Made by a program: the position numbers and the translations under genes. The notes under the pieces were generated by a model that saw nothing but the letters and a program-made list of their open reading frames with translations, ran no database searches and was not told where the DNA came from. Below, in pieces: positions 1 through 11,604 of a stretch of 64,000 nucleotides of DNA (within the stretch, counting starts at the first letter, position 1; each line of letters starts with the position of its first letter). Origin of the DNA: Rhypophila decipiens (taxonomy: Eukaryota; Ascomycota; Sordariomycetes; Sordariales; Naviculisporaceae); assembly GCA_033297075.1 (NCBI GenBank), contig MU858114.1:62001-126000 (forward strand). The letters are read 5' to 3'.

Positions 1-3000
1 CTTTTCACTCCCCATTACAATCCCCAAAGACGTAGACGCAGCCTGACTAGCAGCAGAATTCAAGATGCCCAATCCAGCCTTGTGCTCGTCATCCTCATTG
101 ATAATCTCCTCCTCAACAACCTCCCCAGGCCGTCTAATAATCGGACTAAAAGCATCCACCTCCTCAACCTCTTCTTCCATATCCTCCTCGGCATCTTCAT
201 CAACCTCCTGAATAGCCATCTCACCACTCCTCCTGCCCAGTCCACTAGCACTCGCACTCCTAGAGTGACTCGCCGACCCAGGCCGTGTCCCTCCAGCACT
301 GCCACTCCTATGTCCGCCCTCCCTCGCAGACCCTCCGAGACTGAGCATAGGTCCCTTGAAGACATTCTTCTTCCTCTTGGCAAATAACACACCCGGTCCC
401 CCGCCACCAGGCGAATTGGGAAAGAAGCCACCTCCAAACGGGCTTGGACTACCAGGCGGCGGCGAGATGGACGAACCAGACGTTCCAGACGCGGCAGCAG
501 AATGTGAAATCCGTCCGCCAAATTGGCTGCTCCCGACCGGCTCGCTGCTAAAGATACTGATCGGCGGGCCGGTCCTGTCGCGGACAAGCCGGATGTTACT
601 CGGGAAACTGCCGCTCGTGGGGGTCGCTGGGAGGACTTTGACGGAATGGTGCGGGCTGCGGGCTGTTTGAAGAGGTGTTTTGGATACCGATGTCGATACC
701 GAACCGTTGGATGAGGTAGAGCTTGCTTTGCTGTGCGTGTGGTGGTGAGTAGGGTGCAGGGAGCGGACAGACGATACCGAGGAGGACGTCGACTTTCTGC
801 CGCGGAGACCAGCAGTGCCGGATGAGCGACGGACAGTCCCTCGTGGCGTCAGCGGGGACGGGGATAATGATTGGCGCTTGTACGCATTCGTGTTGGTTTG
901 CATGCGTGGTGGCTGGGGCGGTTTGGAGGGAGTATTGGCGAGCGCCGGGGACACTGGGCCTCTGGTTGAGCTTCCTCCGGGTCCCGAGTGCACAGTTAAC
1001 AAGCCCTTGCTGGCATATCCGTTGGCCACCACGCCCTTAGGGAGGCTGGCTGTTGGGACTGCCGTGCCCGAGTTGGACGCTGGGTACTTGCTGGTCTGCG
1101 GCCTGGGACTGCTATCTTTTGACTTGCCATCTTTCCCTTCGGCCGTCTTGTCGTTCAGATTCGGCGTGGAGTGACTGCCGCGCTTGTTCGAGTTTTTATG
1201 CCGCCGCGTATTCTCAAACAACCAATGCGTCCAGTTCTTCCACGTCGCCAATAACGCCTGCGATGGCCTCTTTTTGACTTTCTTATTGTCGCCAGATTGG
1301 CTCGCGCCGTTCATCGTTAATGCGTCGCTAGTGGTTACCAAATGCAGTGTCGAGCCCCTCGACCTCGCGCTCCGCAAAATCCCCTCCTTGGGCGGGGGTA
1401 TCGGTTTGCGATGTCTCGAAGAGCTGGCTGACCGGATCGAGTCTTTGTCGATTGGCGGAGGCGGAACCTCGCCATCAGGACTCAGATTGTTGTGTCCGTT
1501 CGCAGTCTTGACCAGGTCCGCCAGCCCTGGCATATCCGGTATCATCAAGTTGGGGTAGTGGCCGCTCCTCCGCTCAGACCGTCCTCGCGTTCTGGGTAGC
1601 GGATTCGCATCTCCAAAGGTGGCAAACTGCGACTCTTCGACGGTAGCCAAGGCGTTCAAACGGCTCGATGCCTGGGAGAACCGCCTCGAATTCCTATTCT
1701 CGGCCTCCTTTTCCTTTCGTTTCCTTTCTCGCCTCTTGGCCTTCCGCTCTTCCTTTTCGATCAGAAGCGTCCACCATCCAGCGAGGACATCGCATTTCTG
1801 CGCCAGAACACTCTCGATCACCGAATCAATGTCCACGCCGGCGCTTCTCATCCGCTGCAGGGTCTCCTGCTCCAGCGGCGTCGAAAAAGGCGCCGGGTGT
1901 TGAACCTTGAGAATCTCCTGTTGCTGCGGCGCATGCTCGGCAAGAAACGGATGCGCTAGGATATCCGGTAGCGAAGGTCGCAGCAGTGGCCTCTTGGACA
2001 GCAACTGCTTCAAAAGCGAGAGCGCATCCTCGGGTATCGTATCCGGGTACGGGGGGTCCTGTGTCATGATCTTGGATCTCGTAACGTTGTCGTCGTCATC
2101 GTCGAATGGAAGTTCTCCGCACAGCAGAGCATAGAGGATGACGCCCAGACTCCATACATCCACCTTTTCGCCTGCATACTTTTCGCCCTTGAGCATCTCG
2201 GGTGCCGAATAGCATATCGTGCCGCAAAAGGTCTGCAGGTAGTTGGCTTTGCCCTCGTATTCGCGCGTGAACCCAAAGTCGCACAGCTTGACATTCTCGT
2301 GCTTGTCGAGAAGGATGTTTTCGAGCTTTAGGTCCCGATGGACACATGACTGCTGGTGGACGTAGCACACGGCGCCTACTAGCTGCGTGAATATCTTTTG
2401 CACCTTTTCAACCGGCAGTTTTCCATGATTGAGCAGATAGTTGTACAGCTCGTCGCCGGGGCAGTATTCGAGGACTAGCCACACCAGCGACTCGGTCACT
2501 ATAACTTCGTAAAGACGGGCGATGTGGGGATGGACGAATTGTCGATGGTGATGGATTTCTCGGGCAAGGTTCGAATCGTCCTTGTTGGCCGACTTGAGCA
2601 CGACCTAAGCAACAAAGTGGTCAGCCAAATGTACCCGTGAGAGCTCTGGCAGCTACTACACATCATACATACCTTGGATCCATTTGTGAGCTTGTGCGTA
2701 GCCAAGTAGACCTTTCCAAACGATCCCTTTCCGATCAGTCGACCTAACGTGTAGTTGCCCACGCTCTTGAGGTCTTTGTTCGAGAACTCGCTGCATGGTT
2801 TGTCTGTTAATTTGGTTGCGAACTGGGGACGAGGGGCAACGTTGAAGCACGCAAGGGGGGGCCATACTCGAGGAGCTCTTGATAAGAAAGCGCAAGCTGG
2901 GTAACAAATATTTGTTAGCAAGAGTCACCTCAACCATCAAAGCCTCCTCCCTCAACACACCTTTGCCTTCCGTCCATGCGCCTCGGCCTTGACCTTTGCC

Positions 3001-3008
3001 GTCTGCAT
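1..3008 (-). CDS. KIN4: KIN4/FRK1-like serine/threonine protein kinase (3' end outside window)
   Basis: Four exons: 3008-2961, 2896-2868, 2790-2673 and 2604 to the left edge, joined by GT-AG introns of 64, 77 and 68 nt. The join gives an uninterrupted frame of 933 codons that is still open at base 1. The kinase domain spans roughly residues 38-310: glycine loop GKGSFGKV, HRDLKLEN at 154-161, DFG at 174-176 and GTICYSAPE in the activation segment. The stretch EIHHHRQFVHPHIARLYEV followed by LVLEYCPGDELY is the pattern of the yeast Kin4/Frk1 group, which restrains mitotic exit when the spindle is mispositioned (family knowledge). The long C-terminal part is low-complexity, rich in Ser, Pro, Gly and basic residues, and ends in an acidic stretch near the edge. 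The start was chosen because only the ATG at 3008 gives a phase-0 splice into LALSYQELL. The family assignment is firm; function in this species is inferred. Confidence 0.88.
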
Positions 3009-4372
3009 CCCTCCACGCGCCTTAATCCGGACGGGGCAACCCGGTCCTCATCCGCCGGGAGGAGACAGTCTGCTTTCGAAAAGACGTGCGCTGGGTTTGG
3101 TCTCGTGCTCAGTTACCCGGAGAAATCGAACTGCAGTTTGGCGCAGGGAGCCTGTTGATGTCGTTGCAAGTCTGGTCCAGGAGCTTCATCCAAAGAGGCA
3201 CTTTGCGAATCTCAGGGGCAGCCAAGAGAAAAGTTAGATAAACGATAGGGAGGTCTCTCCTCGATCGTAGGTAGGGGTCGGAGGAAAAGGGGAGGGGCCG
3301 GGGCCTCAAGGTGGTACTCAAGGTTCGGAAGGCAGCACGGCCAGGGGGTTGGCCTCGCGTAGCGAAAGGGGTTCGTTGGTTAGGATTGGCGATCCGATGG
3401 AGGAACGATTTGATCAAGGAACGAGCAAAAGATTCGTCCTTCATCCAAGCAACCACGTCGGGATAATTTGCTTGCTTGTCCAATACTATCGGGAGTTGTA
3501 GTTGAAGGAAAGTCTATTTCTGCATGGCGCGTCCTTTCGTCCACGGTTCTCTCAAAGAGACCCAACGAAACGGCGAAACAAGTGCCTGACAGGCCCGGGG
3601 CTCGGGCTCTTTGGACCTTGCCAAGCTCAACCACCCAAGATTGTTAGCGGACTTTTAGGTGGGTCCACGGCGTGCACGCCCAGAAACGGAACACGATCGT
3701 AAAGTGGGGGCGGGCCGTTCACGATTTCAAGTCGTTTCACCCTTTTTATCTTTTTTGGGACGCGCTTGAGATCTTGATCCGATCATATTATATACACATC
3801 CTGTATATGATAATCGACCAGACTTATCGACTTGTTTGAGCTGTTTCTCAAAGGACGCCCCAACACAAGTGCCGTTCATTACACGGCAGGAATCCGTACT
3901 GTAATGTGCTACAAGTATGCGTATAAGGACGGAGAACTTGCCCCTGATCTCCGTCCAAAAAGCTCCGCAAGAAGAGCACTGCGCTGGCAGGGAAATCCTG
4001 TATATTTATATATTATCCCCACTGATTGCCTGCACCTCGATCCTGCCAGTGATGCTCCCCCACTTCATCAATCCAATGCAGGAGGCCCGTGCATGCCCCA
4101 GCCCTGGACATGCACATTCATGGAGCTGGCTTGTTTCGTTGCAACATCATCAAACGTTGAAGATTGACCTGTGGCTTAACCTTGAACAGTTTCAAGTTTG
4201 TGGCTGAAGACAAAGACCCAAACGTCAGCGATGTCAGCATCCAAACATTCATGTAAGGTGGTACTGAGTGGCACAAGTAGGAACTGGCGGGGTACGAATG
4301 TCACAGAATACTTCATTATTAGGTACTCATCGAACTGGGGCTATAATCAGCAAAACAAAAATCTATCAGGCA
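3009..4372. other. Intergenic: upstream region of the kinase gene
   Basis: About 1.36 kb between two minus-strand genes. It must hold the kinase promoter and the C2 gene's 3' region. Short open frames on both strands show no family pattern or plausible splicing. No RNA gene was recognised. Confidence 0.5.
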
Positions 4373-6697
4373 TCATCCCACAGTCATGATATCGCCGGCT
4401 AAAGCAAGAGAAAAGCACACCGCAAGTGCTACGCAGACAAGACCGAGGAAACCTCGCACATCAAACTCCAAACCCAACAGGATGAGCTCCCAAGGAGAAC
4501 CAGAAAGAAACCCCCATAGGCGGGCGGCATGATGAACAAACAACGTCCCGGCCTCTTCCCCGTTAGTAGGATCACTGTCACATACCAGCGCAGGCCACCT
4601 AACCAGCAGTAGCAGGAGTAGGAGTACCACCAACAGCCTTCTCCTTCTCCTTGCCCTTGCCCTTCTCCCCGTGACCATCAGCCTCAGGAGCACCACCACC
4701 AAGCCCAGCAACACCACTATCCCCACCCTCAATAGCAACATCCTCCCCCTTATCATCACCCTTCCCATCGTGCCTCCTCGGCAAATACTCCTTCAACAAC
4801 CTCGGATCCCCCAAGACATCAAAAGCCCGTTCCTTCTTCGTCCGAACCGGAGCCGCATCCTCATCGTCAGGCGACCTGACAAGGTCACTCAACCGGCTCT
4901 CATCATCCGAACTAAACGAGCTGTTGCTAGGACTGCGATTCAACACCATCCGAATCCCACCTCCCTCCTTCTTCTTGATCTCTCGTTGCTTCTTCTTTAG
5001 CTCCTGGAGATGCTTATTCTCCCAGTGCATCGTGACGATGCCCAATCCCGGGAAATTCTTCTCCAGAAACTTTTTGAGTTCCGGTAATGTCGACTTGTCT
5101 GGCCGATAGGTCCCGCTGTCATTGTCGATGATAAGCTGGTAGTTATTTGGCTTGCGGGGGGGACTCTCATTAGGCGGCCCCCCCGAAAGGTTTTGCGACG
5201 GATGGGTAGCCTCGGGCGGATCCAATTCGTCCGACCCATCGGCCCGTTCCAGTCTCCGGATGAAAAACTCGCCCGAGCAAGCGATATATGTTGCCACATC
5301 AGAATGCAGGGTGTGCTTGCTGAGAAGATCAATACCAAACTCCTGCCCCGTCTCGGTGAAGCGCATTAGCCCATCGAGCGTCAGCACATAGGTAAAGATG
5401 CGGCCGCCCTCGTCAAAGTGCGCCATCTTGAGAAACTGGAGCGCGGCTTCCTCGCTACATGCCTTGAACGAGTCGTACTCGGTCGACGAGTCGTAGTTGT
5501 AGATTCGCTTGTGCTGCTTGTGGAGCACCTTGTTCAGGATGTGCCCTCTGATGCCGTGCGACTTGAACATTAGTCCGATGATGGGACGGAACTCGACGAA
5601 TCGGTGGTAGAGCTTCTCGGGGACCGGACCAGCGAGCTGGAGTTCGTTGGCTTGGAAGCTAGTATCAGAACAAACTGTCAGTATTTAATGTATAAAGGCT
5701 CAATAGAACAGCAGAAGAGCACGTACTCGTATTTCTTCAGTCCGTGACCGTCCTTGTGCGGGTTCGCATCCGCGCTCTCGTCCTTGTTCACCTTGATCCC
5801 CGTCAGCCGCCCAATCATGGGGCTGAAATGCTTGACATAGCACGTCGGCCCGACAGTGTACATCTGCGCATGCGGCGGATCAGACTTGCCCACCACTTCC
5901 ATGCTGAGATGCAGCAGCGGAGTCAGGGAGCTGCCCTTTGTCAGGGCGTTCGAAATCGCCTTGAAGAGGTAGGCCCGTTTACTACCCGAGCGCTTCCTGA
6001 CTTCAAATATCTGGCCATCGGGTCCCAGGCCCTCCCAGTTCTCGTCAAGGTGCGGTATGTGGATGGTGACGTTACCCAGCCGGTCGTCGTGGTCTGGCCA
6101 GTCCTCGTCGTACAAGCGACATTTGAGCGTAAACCCCGAGGCTGGGAGATTCGCCACCACCCATTCATTCTCCCAAACCGGCTCAGTAGTTCTTCTGGCG
6201 GTGGGCGTTCGATGGGTAAGCAAGGGCTCCTCCTGATGTCGTCTTGGGACGTCAGCCGTCAGGGTCGCAAGGATAAAGGGGTCGGCAGAATGAGTGTGCA
6301 TATCGGCGACGGGCAGGTTGGTCGCCTTGTGGAAAATGAACTTGACGGTGTAGCCCTGCGGAGCATCGGGGAGCGGCGTCGAGTCGTAGCCTCCAGCAGG
6401 CTTTGTCTTGGCGGTGAGCTTCTGTTTCTGGGCTGTGAATTTCTCCTTCAGCTCCGTGGTCCTGGACCGCCGAAGCCCAGCGTTGTCGGGCCCTTCATTG
6501 TGCGGCTGATCGTCCTGGTGATGCGGCGCGGACCGAGGTCGAGTATTGGAGTCATCTGGCTGCAGGTTTTCGACTTGTTCATATTCGACACGTCTGGGGG
6601 CATCTTGCGACTTTGGTCTTGGACGGTCCTGGTTCGCTATGACGCTGGAGGCATTTCGCTCGAGTAGGGGAGGGGGAGCTGGTTGCTCGAGAGACAT
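4373..6697 (-). CDS. C2-domain protein with predicted C-terminal membrane tail
   Basis: Proposed exons 6697-5727, 5658-4604 and 4554-4373 give 735 residues. Intron 1 (68 nt) is canonical and joins GLKKY to DFQANELQL. The N-terminal ~100 residues are polar. A C2 domain follows at about residues 105-235 (YTVKFIFHKATNLPVAD, then DPFILATL and a Trp-rich stretch). The middle (FVEFRPIIGLMFKSHG) is well-ordered but not from a family I can name. The C-terminal part is charged. If the second intron is not removed, translation stops at a TAG at 4601-4599. Removing 49 nt (GTTAGG donor, CTACTAAC branch sequence, AAG acceptor) joins a 60-residue tail with about 20 hydrophobic residues (GFLGLVCVALAVCFSLALAG). 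A C2 plus tail-anchor layout suggests a membrane-contact or lipid role, which is inference. The soluble ending is the alternative. Confidence 0.75.
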
Positions 6698-7845
6698 GGA
6701 ACTGGCGAGTCATTGTCGGGTCAGCTCGGGCCAGTTCCTCCACCAACACCATCCCAGTAGACAGCCAGCAGTATGCGCGCGCACAAGACGTAAAGAGAGA
6801 CTCACGATATCGGTCAAAAAGTGACGTGGGTGGTGGAGACACGTTTTGGTAGGGCTGTGATGTTTCTGCCAATCCTGGAGCGCCAAGACGGGCGAGATGG
6901 GGCAAGATCTGGGGGTCCGGATTGTTCTTATGCGAGATCCCGACTCCGATTCGGGGTTGGTAGTCACACAATTTGGGCAGTTGATCGACAAATTTAAGCC
7001 AAAAAAGCAACAAAAAGTTCGAGGTAATTATTTTTCGTCCTGAAAAGGGGGCTTGCGGACTTGATGTGGATTTCAATATGGAGGTAGCCAAGGACCCTGC
7101 GTTTTTGTCAAATGCATGGCGTGACAGGGAACGGAGAGCTGAGAAAGCGTCGAGCGGTCTGGTGACTTGATCGGGAAAACCGGGGTCCAACTTGCGCAGC
7201 GCGTGCCGGTTTCCCGCCAGTGATTGGAATGCTGAGCTGAACAATTCCCGTCGGCAGTGCGGCACTTCTACTGGCATCGCCGACGTCATTGCTTAGCTAA
7301 TGTCTACATACCCTCTGAACGTCCTTACCTGTGAAATGCGATTATTTGCCATGAAATGGCGTGGAGTGATTGCTAGTTGCTATAATTCTCACCCCTTTGA
7401 AAGTAGGTGATCGTATCATTATTCATAACCCAACTTTTGTACTAACCATCACTGCACAATGCTGGACTGATCAGTTTTGTTGGTTTGGCTCAAAGATTGA
7501 TTTGACCCTCAATGAACGGTAGGATCTTGTTTTACCGTAGCCCTGTTGGCATACAGTGACTGGCGATCCTTGTTCCAACAGTCTTCCAGCTTGAACCCAG
7601 AGGGTAGGTTGAGACGGACAGACTGATACTTCAGCAAATGATTCCCACGGGCCACTACACCCCACGCCACCCCAGACCACGATTGTAACTAACTGAATAC
7701 CTTCAACTGGGCCAGGCTGTAGAAGATCTGGGTCTTAACGGGTCGCATCACGGCCAACTAGGCAGCTCCTAGAGCTTCACCCACTGGAGCCTCGGTCCGA
7801 ACATGGACGAGCCAGACCACAAACGCACGGTGTGCTATACTTATC
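6698..7845. other. Intergenic: C2 gene promoter and F-box gene 3' region
   Basis: About 1.15 kb with no supported gene. The minus-strand open frame at 6579-7289 overlaps the C2 start in another frame and looks spurious. Confidence 0.5.
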
Positions 7846-9636
7846 TCATGGTGTGTCACAACATCTGTCGCTGTATCCAGACATCCTGCGCCTTGCTAGA
7901 GTGTGACAGGTATCCCCGCGTTTCCAATTGTCACAGGTGGGCTCGGGACACCAAGTTATATGTTTCAGATCTATATCCTCCTCGTGCCCGTACGAGGCAG
8001 GGTCGATGTAATCCACCAGGTCGCCATCATACCGGTGCTTGAACCTGTCCGAGTAAGGAGTCGTACGGCAGGTTGGGAATTTCTGTCGGAAGGAAACCCA
8101 AAAGCAATCCCCTCTTCTCACCCATTTATACTCTGCGGTGCAAAGCCTACAACAGACCCGGTGAGGATAACGCGGGAGAAGGCTGTCATATGTAGGGAGA
8201 TGATTGAACTTGTCCATGTCCTCCTTTGGCATCATTTTATGAAACTCGGGACATTTCACTTGTACCGCTGCAGCTGCAGATTGGCGTTTGGCAGGATCGG
8301 GTTCTTCCTTCCTTATCAATTCGGCGAGTCCCTTCATGAGACAGGGAAATTGCAAACAGTTGAGTTCTCTGAGCAGTTGTCCGTCGTTGAAACGAAGATG
8401 AGGGCAGGTGAGGTCGCCATAGCGAAGCTGGGCTGCCTCGAGTGCGTCTTTCACCATAGCTCCGGAAATGACATCGCTGGCGAGTCCAGAAACGCTGAAG
8501 ATAGGAAGGTCACAAGTCTTCAAAAGTCTCAAACTCAGTGGTCCCTCAGGTCGGCATCTTGGCCAGTAATCAGAGACACTCAGACGCGGCTGGTGGGTTC
8601 CGTCCCGGGAATGAGATATGGACACGGGAAGCGTCGGCAGCTCTAGATCGCTGAAGCAATGCTGGCACTGCCACACAAGTTGATTTTTCAACTCGGCGTT
8701 CTGCACCCACTCGCGAATTTGCCGATGCTTGATCGAGTGATGGGCGCAAATCTTGATAGAGCCTTCGTGGACAACGCAGACAGGCCGAGACTTTTTCGAC
8801 GCCGCCCTCTGCCTGGCTGAAAACAGCATGTGCGAGTGCTCCCTTTGGCATCCGGTGCAATATTTTTCGGTCTTCTCGAGACGTTCCAGTCGTCGATCAC
8901 GCTCGCCCGATGTTATCCTCAGGCGGCATTGTGTGCACAATTCCGTCAAGAAAAGTCTCCTAAACAATGCCTCTTCCGCGTTGTCCCCAACAAAGGGCGT
9001 ATAATCCCCAAACCTGAAGTAGACTCTGCTGCCGCTCTTGTCCACGCCCACTCTGTCAAATCGCCATGGCGTAAGGGGTAATCGCTTGGGCTCCGGTTCA
9101 TGCCCGTGAAGGTTGCAAAATGACAAATCGCCGAACAACCGGGCGAAGAGATGAGCGGTCTGCCTCAAGACGTATAGGTCGATCGGATCCTGCTCTACCT
9201 CCTTCATTATCATCATGAGGAGTTCATCTGGAAGTCTGCCAATTGCTGTCCTCCTGTTCTGCTTCCTCATCTCCCGCCAGTTGCGCCATGTCGCTTGGTT
9301 GCATTGGCATAGGATTGGAACTGGAAGTACATGGCGACCTGCGGCGTTTTCTGGCCCAAGGGTAATGGGCCACGATGTGGTTGGTTCCTCCTTCTCTAAG
9401 GCCAGATGGCGGACTGGGTCCATTGGTTGAATCATGTCTCGATCGTGTTCATTGCGTCCCGTCGATTGTAGGTCTTCGTGGCCACCAATAAAAGGTGTGT
9501 TTGGGACCTCGATCGATGGAGTTTCCTGTCCAAGATGCTCATTGTTTCTGCAGAGTTTCCGACGTCTGAACCGGGGAAATAAACAGACAAACCCGACAAG
9601 GCAAGCCATGACCGCGAACACAACTGTCGAGGTCAT
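7846..9636 (-). CDS. F-box protein with N-terminal membrane anchor
   Basis: Single exon of 596 residues. The open frame continues to 9738 but begins there with TTG; the first in-frame ATG is at 9636 and is taken as the start. It opens with about 18 hydrophobic residues (VVFAVMACLVGFVCLF) followed by RFRRRK, a classic signal-anchor layout. An F-box-like segment (IGRLPDELLMMIMKEVE, then DLYVLRQTAHLFARLF) lies near residue 130. The rest is rich in Cys and Trp with several Cys pairs (LCTQC, CTGCQ, CQHC), possibly zinc sites. F-box proteins normally present substrates to SCF ubiquitin ligases. The substrate here is unknown, and the membrane placement is inferred from the anchor. This C-rich F-box layout occurs widely in Pezizomycotina. 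Confidence 0.7.
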   Translation of the reverse strand: MTSTVVFAVMACLVGFVCLFPRFRRRKLCRNNEHLGQETPSIEVPNTPFIGGHEDLQSTGRNEHDRDMIQPMDPVRHLALEKEEPTTSWPITLGPENAAGRHVLPVPILCQCNQATWRNWREMRKQNRRTAIGRLPDELLMMIMKEVEQDPIDLYVLRQTAHLFARLFGDLSFCNLHGHEPEPKRLPLTPWRFDRVGVDKSGSRVYFRFGDYTPFVGDNAEEALFRRLFLTELCTQCRLRITSGERDRRLERLEKTEKYCTGCQREHSHMLFSARQRAASKKSRPVCVVHEGSIKICAHHSIKHRQIREWVQNAELKNQLVWQCQHCFSDLELPTLPVSISHSRDGTHQPRLSVSDYWPRCRPEGPLSLRLLKTCDLPIFSVSGLASDVISGAMVKDALEAAQLRYGDLTCPHLRFNDGQLLRELNCLQFPCLMKGLAELIRKEEPDPAKRQSAAAAVQVKCPEFHKMMPKEDMDKFNHLPTYDSLLPRYPHRVCCRLCTAEYKWVRRGDCFWVSFRQKFPTCRTTPYSDRFKHRYDGDLVDYIDPASYGHEEDIDLKHITWCPEPTCDNWKRGDTCHTLARRRMSGYSDRCCDTP

Positions 9637-9994
9637 TATAAGACACGAGACTAGGTAGACGATGACTGGAGGAAGGGAACAAAAGCGTACCTGAGAGCTT
9701 TGGGGGTCGTTGCTTTCATTTTTCAGACAGCGCGCCAAAGTGTGGGATGACAGGGCGGCGCAGTTGAAGCTTCAGTGGAGAAGGTACCGAAATGACGCCA
9801 TGAAAAGTATAAATTTAAAGGCAACTTGCGTATGTGACTCAGACAATCGGGTAATGTGGTTTGGCGGTACTGTTACGTGATTGTGGATGTTAACACCACA
9901 ATGAAGGGGTGTCAATTCAATGCCACTACTCATACATCTTCGTGTTCATGGCCATGCGCTTCAGGCAGCTAGAAAGAGCATGAGTGTCTGGGCT

Positions 9995-10865
9995 CATGAG
10001 CCTTCCCATCAAGTCTGCAATCCTACCTACCTTATAGACTCGTGAGCTTGCCTCAAGATATGGGCTACAGAGACATCCCATCTACCTGTATATGGATATT
10101 GCATTTATCCAAGGCACCTTCCTATAATGTGTAATGCTTGTACTGTATCGTGTCCAAAGGCCCTTCCTAAGGATTAAGCACCACACATGCATATGAAAGC
10201 TGTCCCAGGTGCCCTCCCACTGAGGGCTCTGTACATATTATCTCTGTCCCCGAGAGTCTTCTTATCAAGTGCTATACATGCGAGATCTTCCTTATAGCTC
10301 CTTCTTATCAACATTCATTTGGGTGCTGTGTCGTCCTGAGTCCCTTCCCATCAAATGTCATATCCCATATTATGTATCCCTCAGAGGCCCTTCCTATCAA
10401 ACCTCATATGCGTGTGTGTTGCATTGTTCCCTGAGCCCTTTCCTGTGATGTGTGATATGCGTACTAAATCTATCCAGAGCTCCTACCCACCCGGGTGCCA
10501 TAGTTGTGCTGTATCTGCCTTTGAGCCCCTGCCTAGAAACAATTGCATGCGTGTTGTATTGTCCAATGAGCCATTTCCATCATGTACTACATGTATATAA
10601 TATCTTTCCCTGATGCCTTCCTATTAAGTTAAGTGTAATCTGCATGTTGTATCGACCCCCGAGCCCCTTCTATCAAGTACTACATGCATATGATATTCTA
10701 TACCATGAGCCTTCCCATAATCGCAATATGCATATTGTATTATCCCCTGTGCCCCTTCTCATTAAGGACTATATGCATCTAATATTCTGTCCCAGGCGCC
10801 TTCCCACAAAGCGTGATATTCGTTCTGTACCATCCCTGAGCCTCTTACTGTCGAACAACCCAACT
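9995..10865. repeat. Degenerate tandem array, ~45-bp unit, about 18 copies
   Basis: Successive units show a pyrimidine-rich core close to GAGCCCCTTCCTATCAAG, a variable linker, a core close to TACATGCATATTGTAT, and then a short C-run before the next GAG. Unit starts are visible near 9997, 10110, 10156, 10207, 10253, 10338, 10385, 10432, 10520, 10567, 10612, 10660, 10706, 10748, 10795 and 10838. Units differ by substitutions and small indels, so the array is old. No coding frame runs through it. Confidence 0.75.
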
Positions 10866-11100
10866 ACGCTTTACCGACTCTTCATAACTGCCGCCTTTTA
10901 TAATGGTACTTATAGGTATCTACTCTAAGACTAGTTACCTTATGTCCTAAAAATAGACGCTTCTAATAATTATTCGGAATTTCCAGAGACTTGGGGCTAT
11001 GAGCTTTAGGGAGGTAAACGAGGACCAGGCAGACGCGCTCGCAACGGCGGCAGTAGGGCAGGGCTATGCGCGGTACAAGACCAGGACAGACCGGGCTCCA

Positions 11101-11148
11101 GCAGAGGCGGCGGCGGCGGAGGCGGCGGCGGCGGAGGCGGAGGTGCAG
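11101..11148. repeat. GGC/GGA-rich microsatellite
   Basis: Short run of GGC and GGA triplets. It produces Ala-, Pro- or Arg-rich open frames in several phases, none of which is supported as a gene. Confidence 0.85.
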
Positions 11149-11332
11149 GAGCAGAAGCAGGCAGCGCCGGCCCCAGTGGCAGCGCTTGGCTTCGGCCATA
11201 ATACTGCGGCCAGAGCGGCCAGCAGAGATGGGAGAGGAAGAGCAAGAGTAATAGAAAGATCTCTGTTGGGGGTCGACATTGTTGCGTATGAAAATCAATC
11301 GTAATGCTGGTTCATACTCTTCAATGTTGGAA

Positions 11333-11579
11333 TCAATATTTGTGATGGCGGTGCTGTTGATGGCAACAATAACCGTCGGCATCCTTCTTGGCCTTTTGAT
11401 TGGCCCTACACTTCTCCTTCTTCTTCTTGTTTCTGTCTCTCTATCTCGAGTACTTAGTCTATCTCCTAGAATAATACAAACACAAACGAGGGGGGACTTA
11501 CATGGTATTGGGCTTTCTCCTTGGCCCCGTTAGTGGCGGTGGTAGTACCACGGTTGTTGTTGTTGCTGCTGTTGCGCAT
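11333..11579 (-). CDS. Small Asn/Thr- and Lys-rich protein, two exons, repeat-associated
   Basis: Exons 11579-11502 and 11440-11333 with a 61-nt GTAAGT...TAG intron encode about 61 residues. The N-terminal half is Asn/Thr-rich and ends in NGAKEKAQYH. The second half is strongly basic (RDRNKKKKEKCRANQKAKK). The acceptor was chosen because it continues the frame into a peptide that matches a second copy near 20.5 kb, where EKAQYY runs straight into KDKNKKKKAKAKAKK. Function is unknown; the charge suggests nucleic-acid binding, but that is only inference. It lies beside the duplicated block at 11605 and may be part of a mobile or amplified unit. It could be a decaying relic. Confidence 0.45.
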
Positions 11580-11604
11580 GGCAAGAGGAGGCTGAACGTC
11601 GGGG

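Noticed and set aside
5744..6667. 307-codon plus-strand frame
   Set aside because: Antisense shadow of the C2-domain gene, without any family pattern.
9637..9738. Upstream extension of the F-box frame
   Set aside because: It begins with TTG, with no ATG before 9636, so it is not used as coding.
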